Assembly: GCF_014284335.1 (NCBI RefSeq)
Contig: NZ_JACOGF010000004.1
Span: forward strand, 372,001-436,000
Reading direction: 5' to 3'
DNA length: 64,000 nucleotides
Origin: Undibacterium hunanense
GTDB lineage: Bacteria; Pseudomonadota; Gammaproteobacteria; Burkholderiales; Burkholderiaceae_D
The stretch's first letter is position 1. Each line of letters opens with the position of its first letter. Of this stretch, positions 16,848 to 26,101 are shown piece after piece. The notes under the pieces were generated by a model that had not been told where the DNA came from, ran no database searches, and saw nothing but the letters and a program-made list of their open reading frames with translations. Both the position numbers and the translations under genes were made by a program.

Positions 16848-19160
16848 CTAAAAACTATATTTCAACGATGCTCTGATACTTCTGCCATTGATAGACCTTG
16901 CTGCGTGGCCGTCGCCTTCCACTTCGGTGTAGCCTATATTATTCGTCAGGTTATTGACGCTCAGCGACAGCTGGATCTGATCGTTGATGCTGTAGTTGAC
17001 AAAGGCGTTCAGGACGTTGAAGGCTGGTAATATCAGGGTATTGGCATCATCACCGTAAGACTTGCTGGTACCTATCAGGCTGGCACCGATGACAGCATTG
17101 CCCATGGTGTAGGTGGGTGCTATCTGGTAGGTGTAGCTGGCCTGGCGGCGCGGGGTCTTGCCGATGACCGTCTTGTCATTGGCAGCAGTAATGCTGGCAT
17201 TGGTATAGGTCAGGCCACCAGTCACGCGGAAGGCATCGTAGCGGAAACTGGATTCAATCTCTACACCCTTGGCATCATAGTTATTGGCAGTGAATTTTTG
17301 TGTTGTCGCTTCAAAATTCGATTCGGCAGTTTTGGCCTGGAACAGGGTTACAAAGCTGCTGAAATTACCGGCCTTCCATTTCACGCCCGCTTCGGTCTGC
17401 TTGACAATATTCGTACTGATCGGTGTCGTGCCGTCCAGTGGATTGCCAAACATGATGCGATCGGCATTGAAGGCGATGCCTTCGCTGATGCGGGCGAACA
17501 CTGCAATGTCCTTAGTGACGCGATAGTTGGCACCGGCAGAGTATGACGTATGGTTGACGCCATAGTTGATGAATTTGGTATTGGCGGCAAGGTATCTTTG
17601 GTTGACGGCCTGGTTGAAGGTGCCACTGGCATCTTGCTTGTCATAACGCAGGCTGCCATCCAGATTCCAGTTGCCACTTTCCCAGCCCAGATTGGCGTAG
17701 GCGGCATTGGTTTTATATTGCGCGTCGATATTACGGTTGCAGCAGCCGCCAAATACGTCGGTGCCTTGTGCCAGCAAACCAGGCGAGCCAGCGATGGTGC
17801 CGTTGGAATTGAGCAGGGCAGGTTTGTCACCGCTGGCCTGCATCAGGTATTGATTGAAGTTCCAGGTCACGCCCAGGTTTTGCAGGGATGAATACCAACC
17901 AACGGTGGTAGTGAATTTACCACCAGCTGTTTCAAATACTTTGGATAATTTGATGTCATTGACGGTGCTGCCCAGATCATCAATCGAAGTATTGAATATG
18001 GTGGCGGTAAATGCCGCACCAGTGTATGCCTTGCCGGCATTGGGGCCGGTGGCATAGCTCATATTGCTTGCGGTCTTGCCGCTGACACTGGTGTCAGCCG
18101 GGAAGATGGAAATGAAGCGTCCGGTGTTAGTGGACTTGCGGAATTTCTCATCAAGCGTCCAGCCATCGACAATTTTCAGGGATGCTTCGGCACCAAAGGC
18201 ATTGTTGACGACATGCAGGCCATCATTCACATTGGTCGAGATTTTATTGTTGTTTTTGTCCAGGACAATGTCGGATGTCCAGTAAGGCGAATAAAAACTG
18301 GCAGTACGCGGGTCTATGCCAGGCAATTCAGAGATATTGCCATTCACGGTACGTACTGGTACCGGCATATTCATCGGTGTCTTGTCATCCAGATGTTTGA
18401 TGCTCAGACGCAGGTAACCATTGTCCAGTTCTTGCGTAATATTTGCGCGCAGTTGGCCGCCATCTTCGGCAGTGACACCGGCAGGGCGTGAGCTATCGCC
18501 ATTGCGGTAAAAACCGGCAATAAAGAAGCGCGTCTTGTTTGACAAGGCTGCGCCGTAATCAAAGTCAAAGCGGGTCTGGCTAAAATCGACACCTTTGCTG
18601 ATGCCTATGCTGCCACCGGTTTCCTTGCCGTTCTTGCTGATGAAGTTGATGATACCGCCTGGCGAATTGGTCGCCATTGTGGATGCAGTGCCGCCACGCA
18701 CCACTTCCAGATGACTGAGACTGCCATCGGCACGCAGATACATGTCTGGTGTGACAAAGGCAATGTCACCGAATTGCAGCAACGGCAAGCCATCTTCCTG
18801 GAACTGCACATAGCGCGCACCACCGGCAGAGATGGGCACACCGCGCACCGTCAGATTGGCATTGCCTTCACCACCGGATGATTCAGAACGTACACCGGGA
18901 ATGGCACGCAAGATTTCTGCCGCATTGGTCGGTGCCGATTGCGCTATCTGGTCTGCATCCAGGGTACTGATGGATACACTGGCCTTCATCTTCGATGTGC
19001 CCGTTGGTGTGCCCGTCACGATGACGGAATTCAGGTTCAGGGAATTTTTTTCCTTGTCTTGTGCAGGCGTTGCATCTTGCGCCCACACGCTATTCATTTG
19101 CAGTACTGCCAGGGAAATGACGCTGGCCATACGCGTCAATTTGATAGGTGATGATTTCAT
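16848..19160 (-). CDS. TonB-dependent receptor, probably for sucrose
   Basis: A 770-residue outer membrane receptor. It has a signal peptide ending at VWAQ, a TonB-box-like region (LNSVIVTG), a plug with EILRAIPGVRSESSGG and LEVVRGGTASTMATNSPGGIINFI, and a 22-strand-type barrel ending IRASLKYSF. GGAG seven bases before the ATG at 19160 sets the start. It is the first gene of an operon with amylosucrase, fructokinase and transporter, as in the Xanthomonas sux locus, so sucrose uptake across the outer membrane is the likely job. A perfect LacI-type palindrome lies about 300 bases upstream. Confidence 0.92.
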   Translation of the reverse strand: MKSSPIKLTRMASVISLAVLQMNSVWAQDATPAQDKEKNSLNLNSVIVTGTPTGTSKMKASVSISTLDADQIAQSAPTNAAEILRAIPGVRSESSGGEGNANLTVRGVPISAGGARYVQFQEDGLPLLQFGDIAFVTPDMYLRADGSLSHLEVVRGGTASTMATNSPGGIINFISKNGKETGGSIGISKGVDFSQTRFDFDYGAALSNKTRFFIAGFYRNGDSSRPAGVTAEDGGQLRANITQELDNGYLRLSIKHLDDKTPMNMPVPVRTVNGNISELPGIDPRTASFYSPYWTSDIVLDKNNNKISTNVNDGLHVVNNAFGAEASLKIVDGWTLDEKFRKSTNTGRFISIFPADTSVSGKTASNMSYATGPNAGKAYTGAAFTATIFNTSIDDLGSTVNDIKLSKVFETAGGKFTTTVGWYSSLQNLGVTWNFNQYLMQASGDKPALLNSNGTIAGSPGLLAQGTDVFGGCCNRNIDAQYKTNAAYANLGWESGNWNLDGSLRYDKQDASGTFNQAVNQRYLAANTKFINYGVNHTSYSAGANYRVTKDIAVFARISEGIAFNADRIMFGNPLDGTTPISTNIVKQTEAGVKWKAGNFSSFVTLFQAKTAESNFEATTQKFTANNYDAKGVEIESSFRYDAFRVTGGLTYTNASITAANDKTVIGKTPRRQASYTYQIAPTYTMGNAVIGASLIGTSKSYGDDANTLILPAFNVLNAFVNYSINDQIQLSLSVNNLTNNIGYTEVEGDGHAARSINGRSIRASLKYSF

Positions 19161-19990
19161 TGCTGTCTCCGCTTTCATCATTTTTGTGAGGCTGTACAGC
19201 ATTGCGCCATACATGCCATGTCTCGTTACTGCCCGATGATCAGCACCACGCTGGTTGGCGCGGGGCTGTGTCGTTGCAAAAGACCTCCAACAATTTTCGC
19301 CGCGCTCTTTGGACGTCCGGGCCGATCTGGGTCGATTTGCGTCGATATCAGCCGTCGTACTCTATGGCGCTTTTTTGCGATCCCTGGTTTGCCAAGGCAA
19401 ACGCTGTTGAAGATCTTTTGTAGCGCAGGTGAGGAGAATTATCAGGTAAATGGAAATTCTTTGCAATCGATTGCAAAGATGCGATGCAATAAAATGCTGC
19501 AATGTTTCTTGATGGGAAAATTTAAAGTGTCCAGCAGGCAGACACGTACCTTGCCAACGCAAAGCATTGCGCACTATGCAAAAATGTTTAAATTTCCTTA
19601 GAATGAGCTGTCTATTTTTTCATGAATTTTTCTGCTGATGCGGTGTATTTTCGTAGCAACGGAAAATGTCTTTTTAATGGAAATTATTGCATCGCACAAT
19701 TTATATTTCAGGATTTTCCTCAATACTTTTGTAGGAATACTTCAATTTCTTAATAATTTATGCAATCGGTTGTAATTTAAATCAATTCAACATCGGTGAA
19801 ATCGTAAACAACAGGTCTGGTTTGTGTTCTGGCGCTGCATCCTGTCGCAGTGTGAAGATCTTGCATATGGCAGGCAAGATGAGGCCGCTCACACTTCACT
19901 CATCATCATGAAATGAACGTTATTGGGTGCGACAGGGCGATAGTTTTGCATATACACTTTGCGCTCCCTGGCGAATTATGTTGACATACC
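19161..19990. other. Regulatory intergenic region of the sucrose operon
   Basis: About 830 bases with no supported gene. On the minus strand the first 300 bases form a long GC-rich leader of the TonB receptor mRNA, including the palindrome GTTTGCC-AA-GGCAAAC at 19387-19402. Beyond it lie a perfect operator (19459-19478) and a second degenerate copy of the operator core near 19761. The stretch from 19600 to 19800 is strongly AT-rich, as expected of promoters. Confidence 0.6.
19459..19478. promoter_or_regulatory. Perfect 20-bp LacI-family operator
   Basis: CTTTGCAATCGATTGCAAAG is a perfect even palindrome with the central CG typical of LacI/GalR-family operators. A partial match, TGCAATCGGTTGTA, lies at 19761-19774, about 300 bases away, which could allow DNA looping. 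The likely binding protein is the LacI regulator at 23501-24559, but this is inference. Confidence 0.75.
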
Positions 19991-21187
19991 ATGCTAAGAA
20001 AATGGACATCTCTGGAAAACCTTGGTGGCTGGCTCAAGACTTTTCAACCTGCACAGATTGGCGCTGACAGGAAAGAGCGTTTGCGGGCCTGTGTGGGTAT
20101 GCTCGCTGGTTTGTTGCTGACAGGACTGGTCACCAGGGCCATGCTGGGTTCTTATGCTGCTGTACCGATGTTGCTGGCACCTGTAGGTGCATCCGCTGTA
20201 TTGCTGTTTGGTGTACCTGCCAGTCCGTTGGCACAGCCCTGGTCGATAGTCGGCGGTAATATGGTGTCGGCCCTGATGGGGGTGATTTGCGTGCAGCTAC
20301 TGGGGCCGTCGATTGCCACTGCTGCGCTGGCTACCGCACTGGCAGTCGCTGCCATGTTCCTGTTGCGTTGCCTGCATCCGCCAGGTGGTGCCATGGCCTT
20401 GACAGCAGTGCTGGGTGGACCGCTGATACTGGGACTGGCTTATGAGTTCGTGCTGGTGCCGGTGGGTGTTAATTCCATCTTGCTGATGTTGTTTGCACTG
20501 GCCTACAACAATGTCACTGGCCGCCGTTATCCACATGCCGCCCAGCCCGATCACTCGGGCAAACATGGCACGGTGGATGCCCGCCCTATAGACAGACTGG
20601 GGTTTCAGTCCAGGGATCTGGATGAAGTATTGCAAAAATATAACCAGGTGCTGGATGTCAGTCGCGATGATCTTGAATCCCTGTTCCTGCAAACTGAAAT
20701 GCATGCTTACCGCCGCCGCTTTGGCGAAATCAGTTGTGAGGACATCATGTCCAAAGATGTGATCACGGCAGAATTTGGTACCACGCTGGAAGAAGCCTGG
20801 ACTCTGTTGCGCCAGCACAGAATCAAGGCCTTGCCTGTCGTCGACAAGGCGCGTCGCGTCATCGGTATTGTCACGCTGGTTGATTTTATGAAGAATGCCA
20901 ATCTTGACGTGTATGAAAAGTTTGATGAAAAACTGCGGCAACTTTTGCGTCGTACTCGCCTCATGCATTCATCCAAGCCTGAAGTCGTCGGGCAAATCAT
21001 GAGCAAACCCGTGCGCACGGCGCGCAGCGATCTGCACATTGTTGAACTGGTTCCTCTGTTATCAGATCAGGGATTGCATCACATTCCCATCGTCAATGAA
21101 GAGCGTCGCCTTATTGGCATGGTAACCCAGTCGGATCTGGTGGCGGCCTTGTACCGGGGGCGACTGGCAGATACGGACATGGGGTGA
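19991..21187 (+). CDS. HPP-family membrane protein with CBS pair
   Basis: A 398-residue protein. The N-terminal half (about residues 25-175) is an HPP domain of four hydrophobic helices, containing ASAVLLFGVPASPLAQPW and the HPPGGA signature (LHPPGGAMALTAVLGG). The C-terminal half has two CBS domains (about 240-300 and 330-390), each a nucleotide-binding module. Some HPP proteins transport nitrite in plastids and cyanobacteria; the role of the HPP-CBS form is not established. No strong ribosome site is seen. The next gene starts 206 bases downstream. Confidence 0.88.
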   Translation: MLRKWTSLENLGGWLKTFQPAQIGADRKERLRACVGMLAGLLLTGLVTRAMLGSYAAVPMLLAPVGASAVLLFGVPASPLAQPWSIVGGNMVSALMGVICVQLLGPSIATAALATALAVAAMFLLRCLHPPGGAMALTAVLGGPLILGLAYEFVLVPVGVNSILLMLFALAYNNVTGRRYPHAAQPDHSGKHGTVDARPIDRLGFQSRDLDEVLQKYNQVLDVSRDDLESLFLQTEMHAYRRRFGEISCEDIMSKDVITAEFGTTLEEAWTLLRQHRIKALPVVDKARRVIGIVTLVDFMKNANLDVYEKFDEKLRQLLRRTRLMHSSKPEVVGQIMSKPVRTARSDLHIVELVPLLSDQGLHHIPIVNEERRLIGMVTQSDLVAALYRGRLADTDMG

Positions 21188-21393
21188 TGTGTCCGCAAAC
21201 AAATGTCTGTAGATGGATATATCAAATTGGTGAAATAAAAAATTTGAAATTATTTTCTCCGGAAGTGTAAGTAATCTGAAATTGGCCCGACTGATGGTGG
21301 AGTTCTGCTTGTTGATGCTGGCTTGCCAGGCAAGTAAAGGACTTTATTTCTGATGTAGTCATTTTCAATTACTTAAATTTACGGAGAATAACC

Positions 21394-21663
21394 ATGAAAA
21401 AATCTATCCAAACCGGTGCCCTGATTGCTGCTGCCGCTGCTGCTATGGCTTTATCTGGCTACGCTATTGCTGCTACCAGTACAGTGAGTGCAGGTGACAA
21501 GATTCATTGCTCTGGCATCAATAGCTGCAAAGGTACCAGCGATTGCAAAACAGCAGAAAACGCTTGCAAGGGCCAAAATTCCTGCAAGGGCCATGGCTTT
21601 GTTGGTACGACAGCAGGCCAGTGCCTGGCCAAAGGCGGCAAGATCATTGATCTGGACAAATAA
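21394..21663 (+). CDS. bufA: Bufferin-type Cys-rich RiPP precursor (BufA)
   Basis: An 89-residue precursor with a signal peptide ending near YAIAA and six cysteines at 39, 45, 51, 58, 64 and 77. They lie in a repeated Cys-Lys-Gly pattern ([22 protein letters not shown]). Precursors of this type are bufferins: a DUF692 (MNIO) enzyme modifies the cysteines, and the exported peptides bind copper in the periplasm. The next two genes are exactly that enzyme and its partner. CGGAG lies eight bases before the ATG. I see no sigma-factor gene nearby. Confidence 0.88.
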   Translation: MKKSIQTGALIAAAAAAMALSGYAIAATSTVSAGDKIHCSGINSCKGTSDCKTAENACKGQNSCKGHGFVGTTAGQCLAKGGKIIDLDK

Positions 21664-21689
21664 ATCCTGATCGCATTCACGTAATGCGC

Positions 21690-21725
21690 AATGCGCTGAT
21701 CTTCTGGTCACCTGATCAGCGCATT
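21690..21725 (+). terminator. Attenuator-like hairpin between bufA and bufB
   Basis: AATGCGCTGATC and GATCAGCGCATT form a perfect 12-bp stem with a 12-base loop, followed by GTCCTTTTCTGTTTT. The interrupted T-run suggests partial termination, which would give more precursor than enzyme. Confidence 0.65.
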
Positions 21726-21755
21726 GTCCTTTTCTGTTTTACCTGTAGATACTCC

Positions 21756-22628
21756 ATGACGACATCAACCACAACCGCCAGTGCGACTGCTTTTGCCGGC
21801 TTTGGTCTGGGGCTGCGCACTGATCACTACCTGCCCATCCTCGCAGACAAGCCAGCGGTGGACTGGTTTGAAATCCTGTCTGAAAATTATATGGTGCCAG
21901 GTGGAAAACCTCTGGCCATGCTTGATGCTGTTCGCGCTGATTACCCTGTGGTGATGCATGGTGTGTCGATGTCGATAGGCACGCCGCAAGGTCCAGGCGC
22001 TGAATACCTGCGTGACCTGAAGAATCTGATGAGCCGGGTAGCACCGCTGTGGGTGTCCGATCATATTTGCTGGACCGGCGTACATGGCAAGAACATGCAT
22101 GATCTGTTCCCCTTGCCGTACAACGAAGAGACTATCGCGCTGGTGGTGAATAATGTGCGCCGCGTGCAGGATGTACTGGGGCGCAGGCTGGTACTGGAAA
22201 ATGTATCCAGCTACCTGCAATACAGTAGCGACAGCATGCCGGAATGGGAATTCGTTGCAGCCATTGCCGAACAGGCAGACAGCATGATCTTGCTGGATGT
22301 GAACAATATTTACGTCAGCAGCATCAACCATGGTTTTGATGCAGGTGATTATTTGTGCGGCATCCCGGTACATCGTGTGCAGCAGATACATCTGGCCGGA
22401 CATAGCAACCATGGTACGCATATTGTCGATACGCATGATCAGCCGGTGGCCGATCCCGTGTGGGATTTGTATGCGCAAGCGATACATCGCTTTGGTGCCG
22501 TTCCCAGTATGATAGAACGCGACGACAATATCCCGCCACTGGCAGAACTGGTGGCAGAACTGGACCAGGCGCGCAGCATCTGCGCCGCTGTTTGCGCTGG
22601 CAGAATGCCTGTCGCCAGCGCTGCATAA
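21756..22628 (+). CDS. bufB: DUF692 / MNIO bufferin-modifying enzyme
   Basis: A 290-residue TIM-barrel multinuclear iron oxidase of the DUF692 family. Visible family motifs are [64 protein letters not shown] and the C-terminal MIERDDNIP. The His, Asp and Glu residues in these motifs are the metal ligands in the family. By homology it modifies cysteines of the precursor encoded just upstream. The ATG at 21756 follows the attenuator hairpin; upstream in-frame codons would run through the hairpin and are not counted. It precedes bufC by 11 bases. Confidence 0.92.
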   Translation: MTTSTTTASATAFAGFGLGLRTDHYLPILADKPAVDWFEILSENYMVPGGKPLAMLDAVRADYPVVMHGVSMSIGTPQGPGAEYLRDLKNLMSRVAPLWVSDHICWTGVHGKNMHDLFPLPYNEETIALVVNNVRRVQDVLGRRLVLENVSSYLQYSSDSMPEWEFVAAIAEQADSMILLDVNNIYVSSINHGFDAGDYLCGIPVHRVQQIHLAGHSNHGTHIVDTHDQPVADPVWDLYAQAIHRFGAVPSMIERDDNIPPLAELVAELDQARSICAAVCAGRMPVASAA

Positions 22629-22639
22629 GAAACCGCATC

Positions 22640-23419
22640 ATGAACCATAGCGCCGACATCCAAACCCTGCAAACGGCTTTCCAGGAATTTATTCTGGGTC
22701 AGCGTGACGCGGCCAGCATGCATGTGCACCTGGCTGTTACCCCTGGCCTGGGGCACGATGCTCGTCTGGATATTTATTACCAGGCATATCGCCTGCGCCT
22801 GCGTGATACCTTGTCAGAAGCCTATGGCAAAACTCATAGCTACCTGGGCGATGCGTTGTTTTATCGGGCTTGTGCTGCCTACATTGATGCGCATCCTTCG
22901 ACTTATCGCAATCTGCGCTGGTTTGGCGAACAGTTTGCTGCTTTGTTGCGTCAGCAGTTTGCCGAGCATCCGCAAGTGGCTGAACTGGCACAGTTTGAAT
23001 GGGCATTGGGTTGCGCTTTTGATGCCCCTGATCATGCCATCCTCAAGCTGACAGATCTCGGTAATATCAGTGATTGGGAAACCGTGGGTCTGCGTACCAG
23101 CAGCTCATTGCAATTCATCGATATACACAGTAACAGTGTTGCCATATGGCTGGCATTAAATGAAGACCATACTCCGCCAGAGCCGGTTATTACAGAGCAG
23201 GCGTTTACCTGGGTGGTGTGGCGCAAACAATTACAGTCGCATTTCAGATCATTGCCCGGGGAAGAGGCTGAAGCCCTGCGACAACTGGGTCAGGGGCAGC
23301 GCTTTGCCGATGTCTGCGAATGTGTTGCTGAAAGCAATCCTGAGATAGAAAACAACATTGGCGCCTGGCTGCAGAACTGGGTGGTGGATGAAATGCTGGT
23401 GGATGCGATCACAGTGTAA
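22640..23419 (+). CDS. bufC: DUF2063 bufferin partner protein (BufC)
   Basis: A 259-residue protein of the DUF2063 family, the usual partner of the MNIO enzyme, thought to present the precursor to it. The N-terminal domain has the family pattern LQTAFQEFILG, followed by RLDIYYQAYRLRLRDTLSEAYGKTHSYLGD. The C-terminal half is less conserved. The ATG at 22640 lies 11 bases after the bufB stop, so the two are co-transcribed. A frame extension upstream to 22460 lies within bufB and was discarded. Confidence 0.88.
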   Translation: MNHSADIQTLQTAFQEFILGQRDAASMHVHLAVTPGLGHDARLDIYYQAYRLRLRDTLSEAYGKTHSYLGDALFYRACAAYIDAHPSTYRNLRWFGEQFAALLRQQFAEHPQVAELAQFEWALGCAFDAPDHAILKLTDLGNISDWETVGLRTSSSLQFIDIHSNSVAIWLALNEDHTPPEPVITEQAFTWVVWRKQLQSHFRSLPGEEAEALRQLGQGQRFADVCECVAESNPEIENNIGAWLQNWVVDEMLVDAITV

Positions 23420-23500
23420 ACCCGCTGCCGCAAGATTGCGGGCGTTGGACCCGGGGCTTTCGACTGCAAAACAAACCAGGTACGAGGCAATGCTTGTTAT

Positions 23501-24559
23501 TTAAACGCTGCTGGCCCTTACCATCAACTCGGTTGGCAACAGCTGTGCTTTACTGTCCCCGTCTTCGATCAGTTTCAGCAATGCATCCACCAGGGCCAGG
23601 CCGGCTTGCGCCATGGGTTGGCGTATGGTACTCAGAGGTGGATGGAAGTAACGCGCCAGTTCGATATCGTCATAGCCAACCACGGCCACGTCGTTTGGCA
23701 CCCGGTAATGATATTCACGCAAGCTGTTGATGCTGGTCATGGCCAATAAATCACTACAGGCAAACAGGGCATCAAAAGGAACTTGACGGCTGCATAGTTC
23801 TGCCACTGCCAGCTTGCCGCCTTCTTCTATGAAAGACGCAGGTACCACCAGCCTGTCATCCAGTGGTATCCGGTATTGTGCCAGTGCCTTGCAATAACCT
23901 TCATAACGCTGTGCGACTTCGGGTAGTTGTATGTCACCGAAAAAAGCAATGCGCTTGCGGCCGCTTTGTATCAGATGTTCGGTCGCCTTCTGGCCACCGG
24001 TGACATTGTCGCTACCCACGGTCACATACAATTGCTGTGGCAACTGTGCGCCCCAGACAACGATCGGCACGTGACGTGCAGCCAACTGGTTCAGTTGATC
24101 ATGGTGACGCCACTGGCCGATCAAAATCACGCCCAATACCCGGCCTGTATCAAAAATCTGGGCCGCATTGTCCAGATGTTCTGCATCTATCCGCGACAAC
24201 AACATATCGAAGCCACGGTCTGTCAATGCATCAGCCAGACTGCCCAGTATGCCCAGAAAGAAAGGGTCGGACAAATGCTGGCGGGTTTCCGAATCAAAGG
24301 GGACAACCACGGCGATGGTGCGGGTCTGCTTCAGCCGCAGGTTACGTGCGTCAATATTGATGGAGTATTTGAGTGAGCGCGCCAGTTCGGCAATGCGCTG
24401 ACGGGTTTCATCATTGACCAGGTTGCTGCCACTCAGTGCACGGGATACCGTGGAGGTGGATACACCGGCCAGACGGGCAATATCGGCCATCTGTAAACGG
24501 CGCTGTTCTTTGCTGGCGGACCTGGAGGCGTCTGCGATGATGTCCGTCTTGGCTTTCAT
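23501..24559 (-). CDS. LacI-family regulator, probable sucrose repressor
   Basis: A 352-residue repressor. The helix-turn-helix is at about residues 24-45 (MADIARLAGVSTSTVSRALSG) followed by a hinge helix, then a periplasmic-binding-protein-like sensor domain from about 85 to 345. It lies 4 kb from the sucrose operon, whose upstream palindrome is of LacI type. No other sugar genes adjoin it. The link to sucrose is inference. The gene is convergent with bufC and divergent from nothing; a WYL regulator lies upstream in the same orientation. Confidence 0.9.
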   Translation of the reverse strand: MKAKTDIIADASRSASKEQRRLQMADIARLAGVSTSTVSRALSGSNLVNDETRQRIAELARSLKYSINIDARNLRLKQTRTIAVVVPFDSETRQHLSDPFFLGILGSLADALTDRGFDMLLSRIDAEHLDNAAQIFDTGRVLGVILIGQWRHHDQLNQLAARHVPIVVWGAQLPQQLYVTVGSDNVTGGQKATEHLIQSGRKRIAFFGDIQLPEVAQRYEGYCKALAQYRIPLDDRLVVPASFIEEGGKLAVAELCSRQVPFDALFACSDLLAMTSINSLREYHYRVPNDVAVVGYDDIELARYFHPPLSTIRQPMAQAGLALVDALLKLIEDGDSKAQLLPTELMVRASSV

Positions 24560-24677
24560 CTTATTATTCTTGCTTTTAATGTGTGGGCTGAATCAATTGA
24601 TAAGTCTCATTATAAAACTGAAAGCAGTCAGAGCGGAAACTATGCGAGCCTGCAAAAAATTGCCTTCAGTTTGTAGC

Positions 24678-25370
24678 CTAACGCTCGGGCCTGATTCCCT
24701 GCTGTACTCGCCACTCCTTCAGCAAAGCCTGGCGTGACCGTGGATAAATCTGGTCTGCTACCTGCAAGCTTTGTATGCGGTCAGTGCGGAAATGCCGGAA
24801 GTCATTGCGTAACTCACACCAGGCGACGATGACGCGCAAGCTGTCAAAGAAAGCCAGGGCACAGGGCCAGATGGTGCGCTCGCTGGCTTTGCCGGTTTCG
24901 TCCTGGTATTCCAGCACGAGTTTATGTTGCTTGCGTATGGCCAGACGTACCTGGCGTAATTGTTCATCATTGCCTGCGTTGCTGCTACTGGGGCCGATCA
25001 GCAAGCCACTGGTTTCCAGTTCCTGCCTGGCTTCTGCTGGCAGGACGGATGCAATTTTTGCCAGTGCATCGCGCGCTGCCAGCGCCAGTTTATGGTCAGC
25101 CTGTCGTGCCACCCAGCGTGAACCCAGGGCAATCGCCGCAATTTCTTCTTCTGTAAACATCAGTGGTGGCAAGGTGAAGCCGGGCTGCAAGACATAACCC
25201 AGGCCAGCTTCACCGGCAATTTTTGCACCCTGGTTTTGCAAGGTGGCGATATCGCGATACAGGCTGCGCAGACTGATACCCAATTCCTGTGACAGGGCTG
25301 CGCCACTGACGGGATAGCGATGTCTGCGCAGGATTTGCATCAGTTGTAGCAGACGTTCAGTGCGCGACAT
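24678..25370 (-). CDS. YafY-type HTH-WYL transcriptional regulator
   Basis: A 230-residue protein with an N-terminal winged helix (RLLQLMQILRRHRYPVSGAALSQELGIS) and a C-terminal WYL domain (about 135-215). The WYL domain is the usual ligand-sensing part in these regulators. Small DeoR-like proteins of this group often regulate a neighbouring gene, but the flanking region upstream is non-coding and the target is unclear. Confidence 0.9.
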   Translation of the reverse strand: MSRTERLLQLMQILRRHRYPVSGAALSQELGISLRSLYRDIATLQNQGAKIAGEAGLGYVLQPGFTLPPLMFTEEEIAAIALGSRWVARQADHKLALAARDALAKIASVLPAEARQELETSGLLIGPSSSNAGNDEQLRQVRLAIRKQHKLVLEYQDETGKASERTIWPCALAFFDSLRVIVAWCELRNDFRHFRTDRIQSLQVADQIYPRSRQALLKEWRVQQGIRPER

Positions 25371-25808
25371 GCATGGGCTCCGGTGTTGTTTGAATTGTGT
25401 TTAACGATGGGCATCAGTCTGCCAGCCACATGCTTGTCTGGCAACATGATTTGGACTGCATTTTAGCAACTTCGTCAGCATAGTCTTACGTAACTATCGT
25501 CTTAGTCCGATTTAACTCTTTAGTGCGGATGTCTATCATGCAAACATGGATACAAAGCAGAGGCAAGGCGAGTAAGAAGTTGCAAAGACAGGCGAAAAGA
25601 TATAAACAAATTAAGGATGTAACGTACTTGACTGTGTGTAAAACAACAGAACCGATGCAGGACACAAAGGGTAACAAATCCAGGGCAGATTTGGCGTTGT
25701 TTCCATACAGCAATGGCATTGCGTGTCGTTAATAGACATTAGAATTAAAGAACAAATTCGGAAGAATGGGTTCGGCACAGATCAATCAATCTTTGCGTGG
25801 ATAAGATC
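25371..25808. other. Intergenic region with no supported gene
   Basis: About 440 bases upstream of the WYL regulator. Two opposite short frames (25523-25732 and 25486-25719) overlap each other; neither has a convincing ribosome site nor a recognisable protein. The promoter of the WYL regulator should lie at the left end. Confidence 0.5.
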
Positions 25809-25991
25809 ATGATAGTCATCGGTATCAAGAAAGCACCGGCACAACAATGGTTGATTGTTGCATTACGTACCGCCAAGGCAGCCGCTGAAGCCAACGAAAT
25901 TGAATGGGAATACGCCCATATAAAAATAGAGTTACCACAAGGTCGGTCCTATTCCAAATTGCCAGGGCATATGAACCTGATGGAAAATTAA
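25809..25991 (+). CDS. Small orphan protein
   Basis: A possible 60-residue protein beginning MIVIGIKKAPAQQWL, with an Ala-rich amphipathic helix in the middle. A GTG at 25797 would add four residues. GGATAAG upstream is a weak ribosome site. No family is recognised, and coding status rests on the open frame and reasonable codon use only. Confidence 0.35.
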   Translation: MIVIGIKKAPAQQWLIVALRTAKAAAEANEIEWEYAHIKIELPQGRSYSKLPGHMNLMEN

Positions 25992-26101
25992 CAAGCACTG
26001 TCTGTCTGAGGGGAAGGTCATGCATACGCTACACCGCATTACGCACTGTGTATGGAGTGCAAGCTGTGATTCACCACTTCACTTTTTTTGAAGAGATGAT
26101 C

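Noticed and set aside
25523..25732. 69-codon frame in the 25.4-25.8 kb gap
   Set aside because: Overlaps an opposite frame of equal quality, with neither supported by a ribosome site or known protein.
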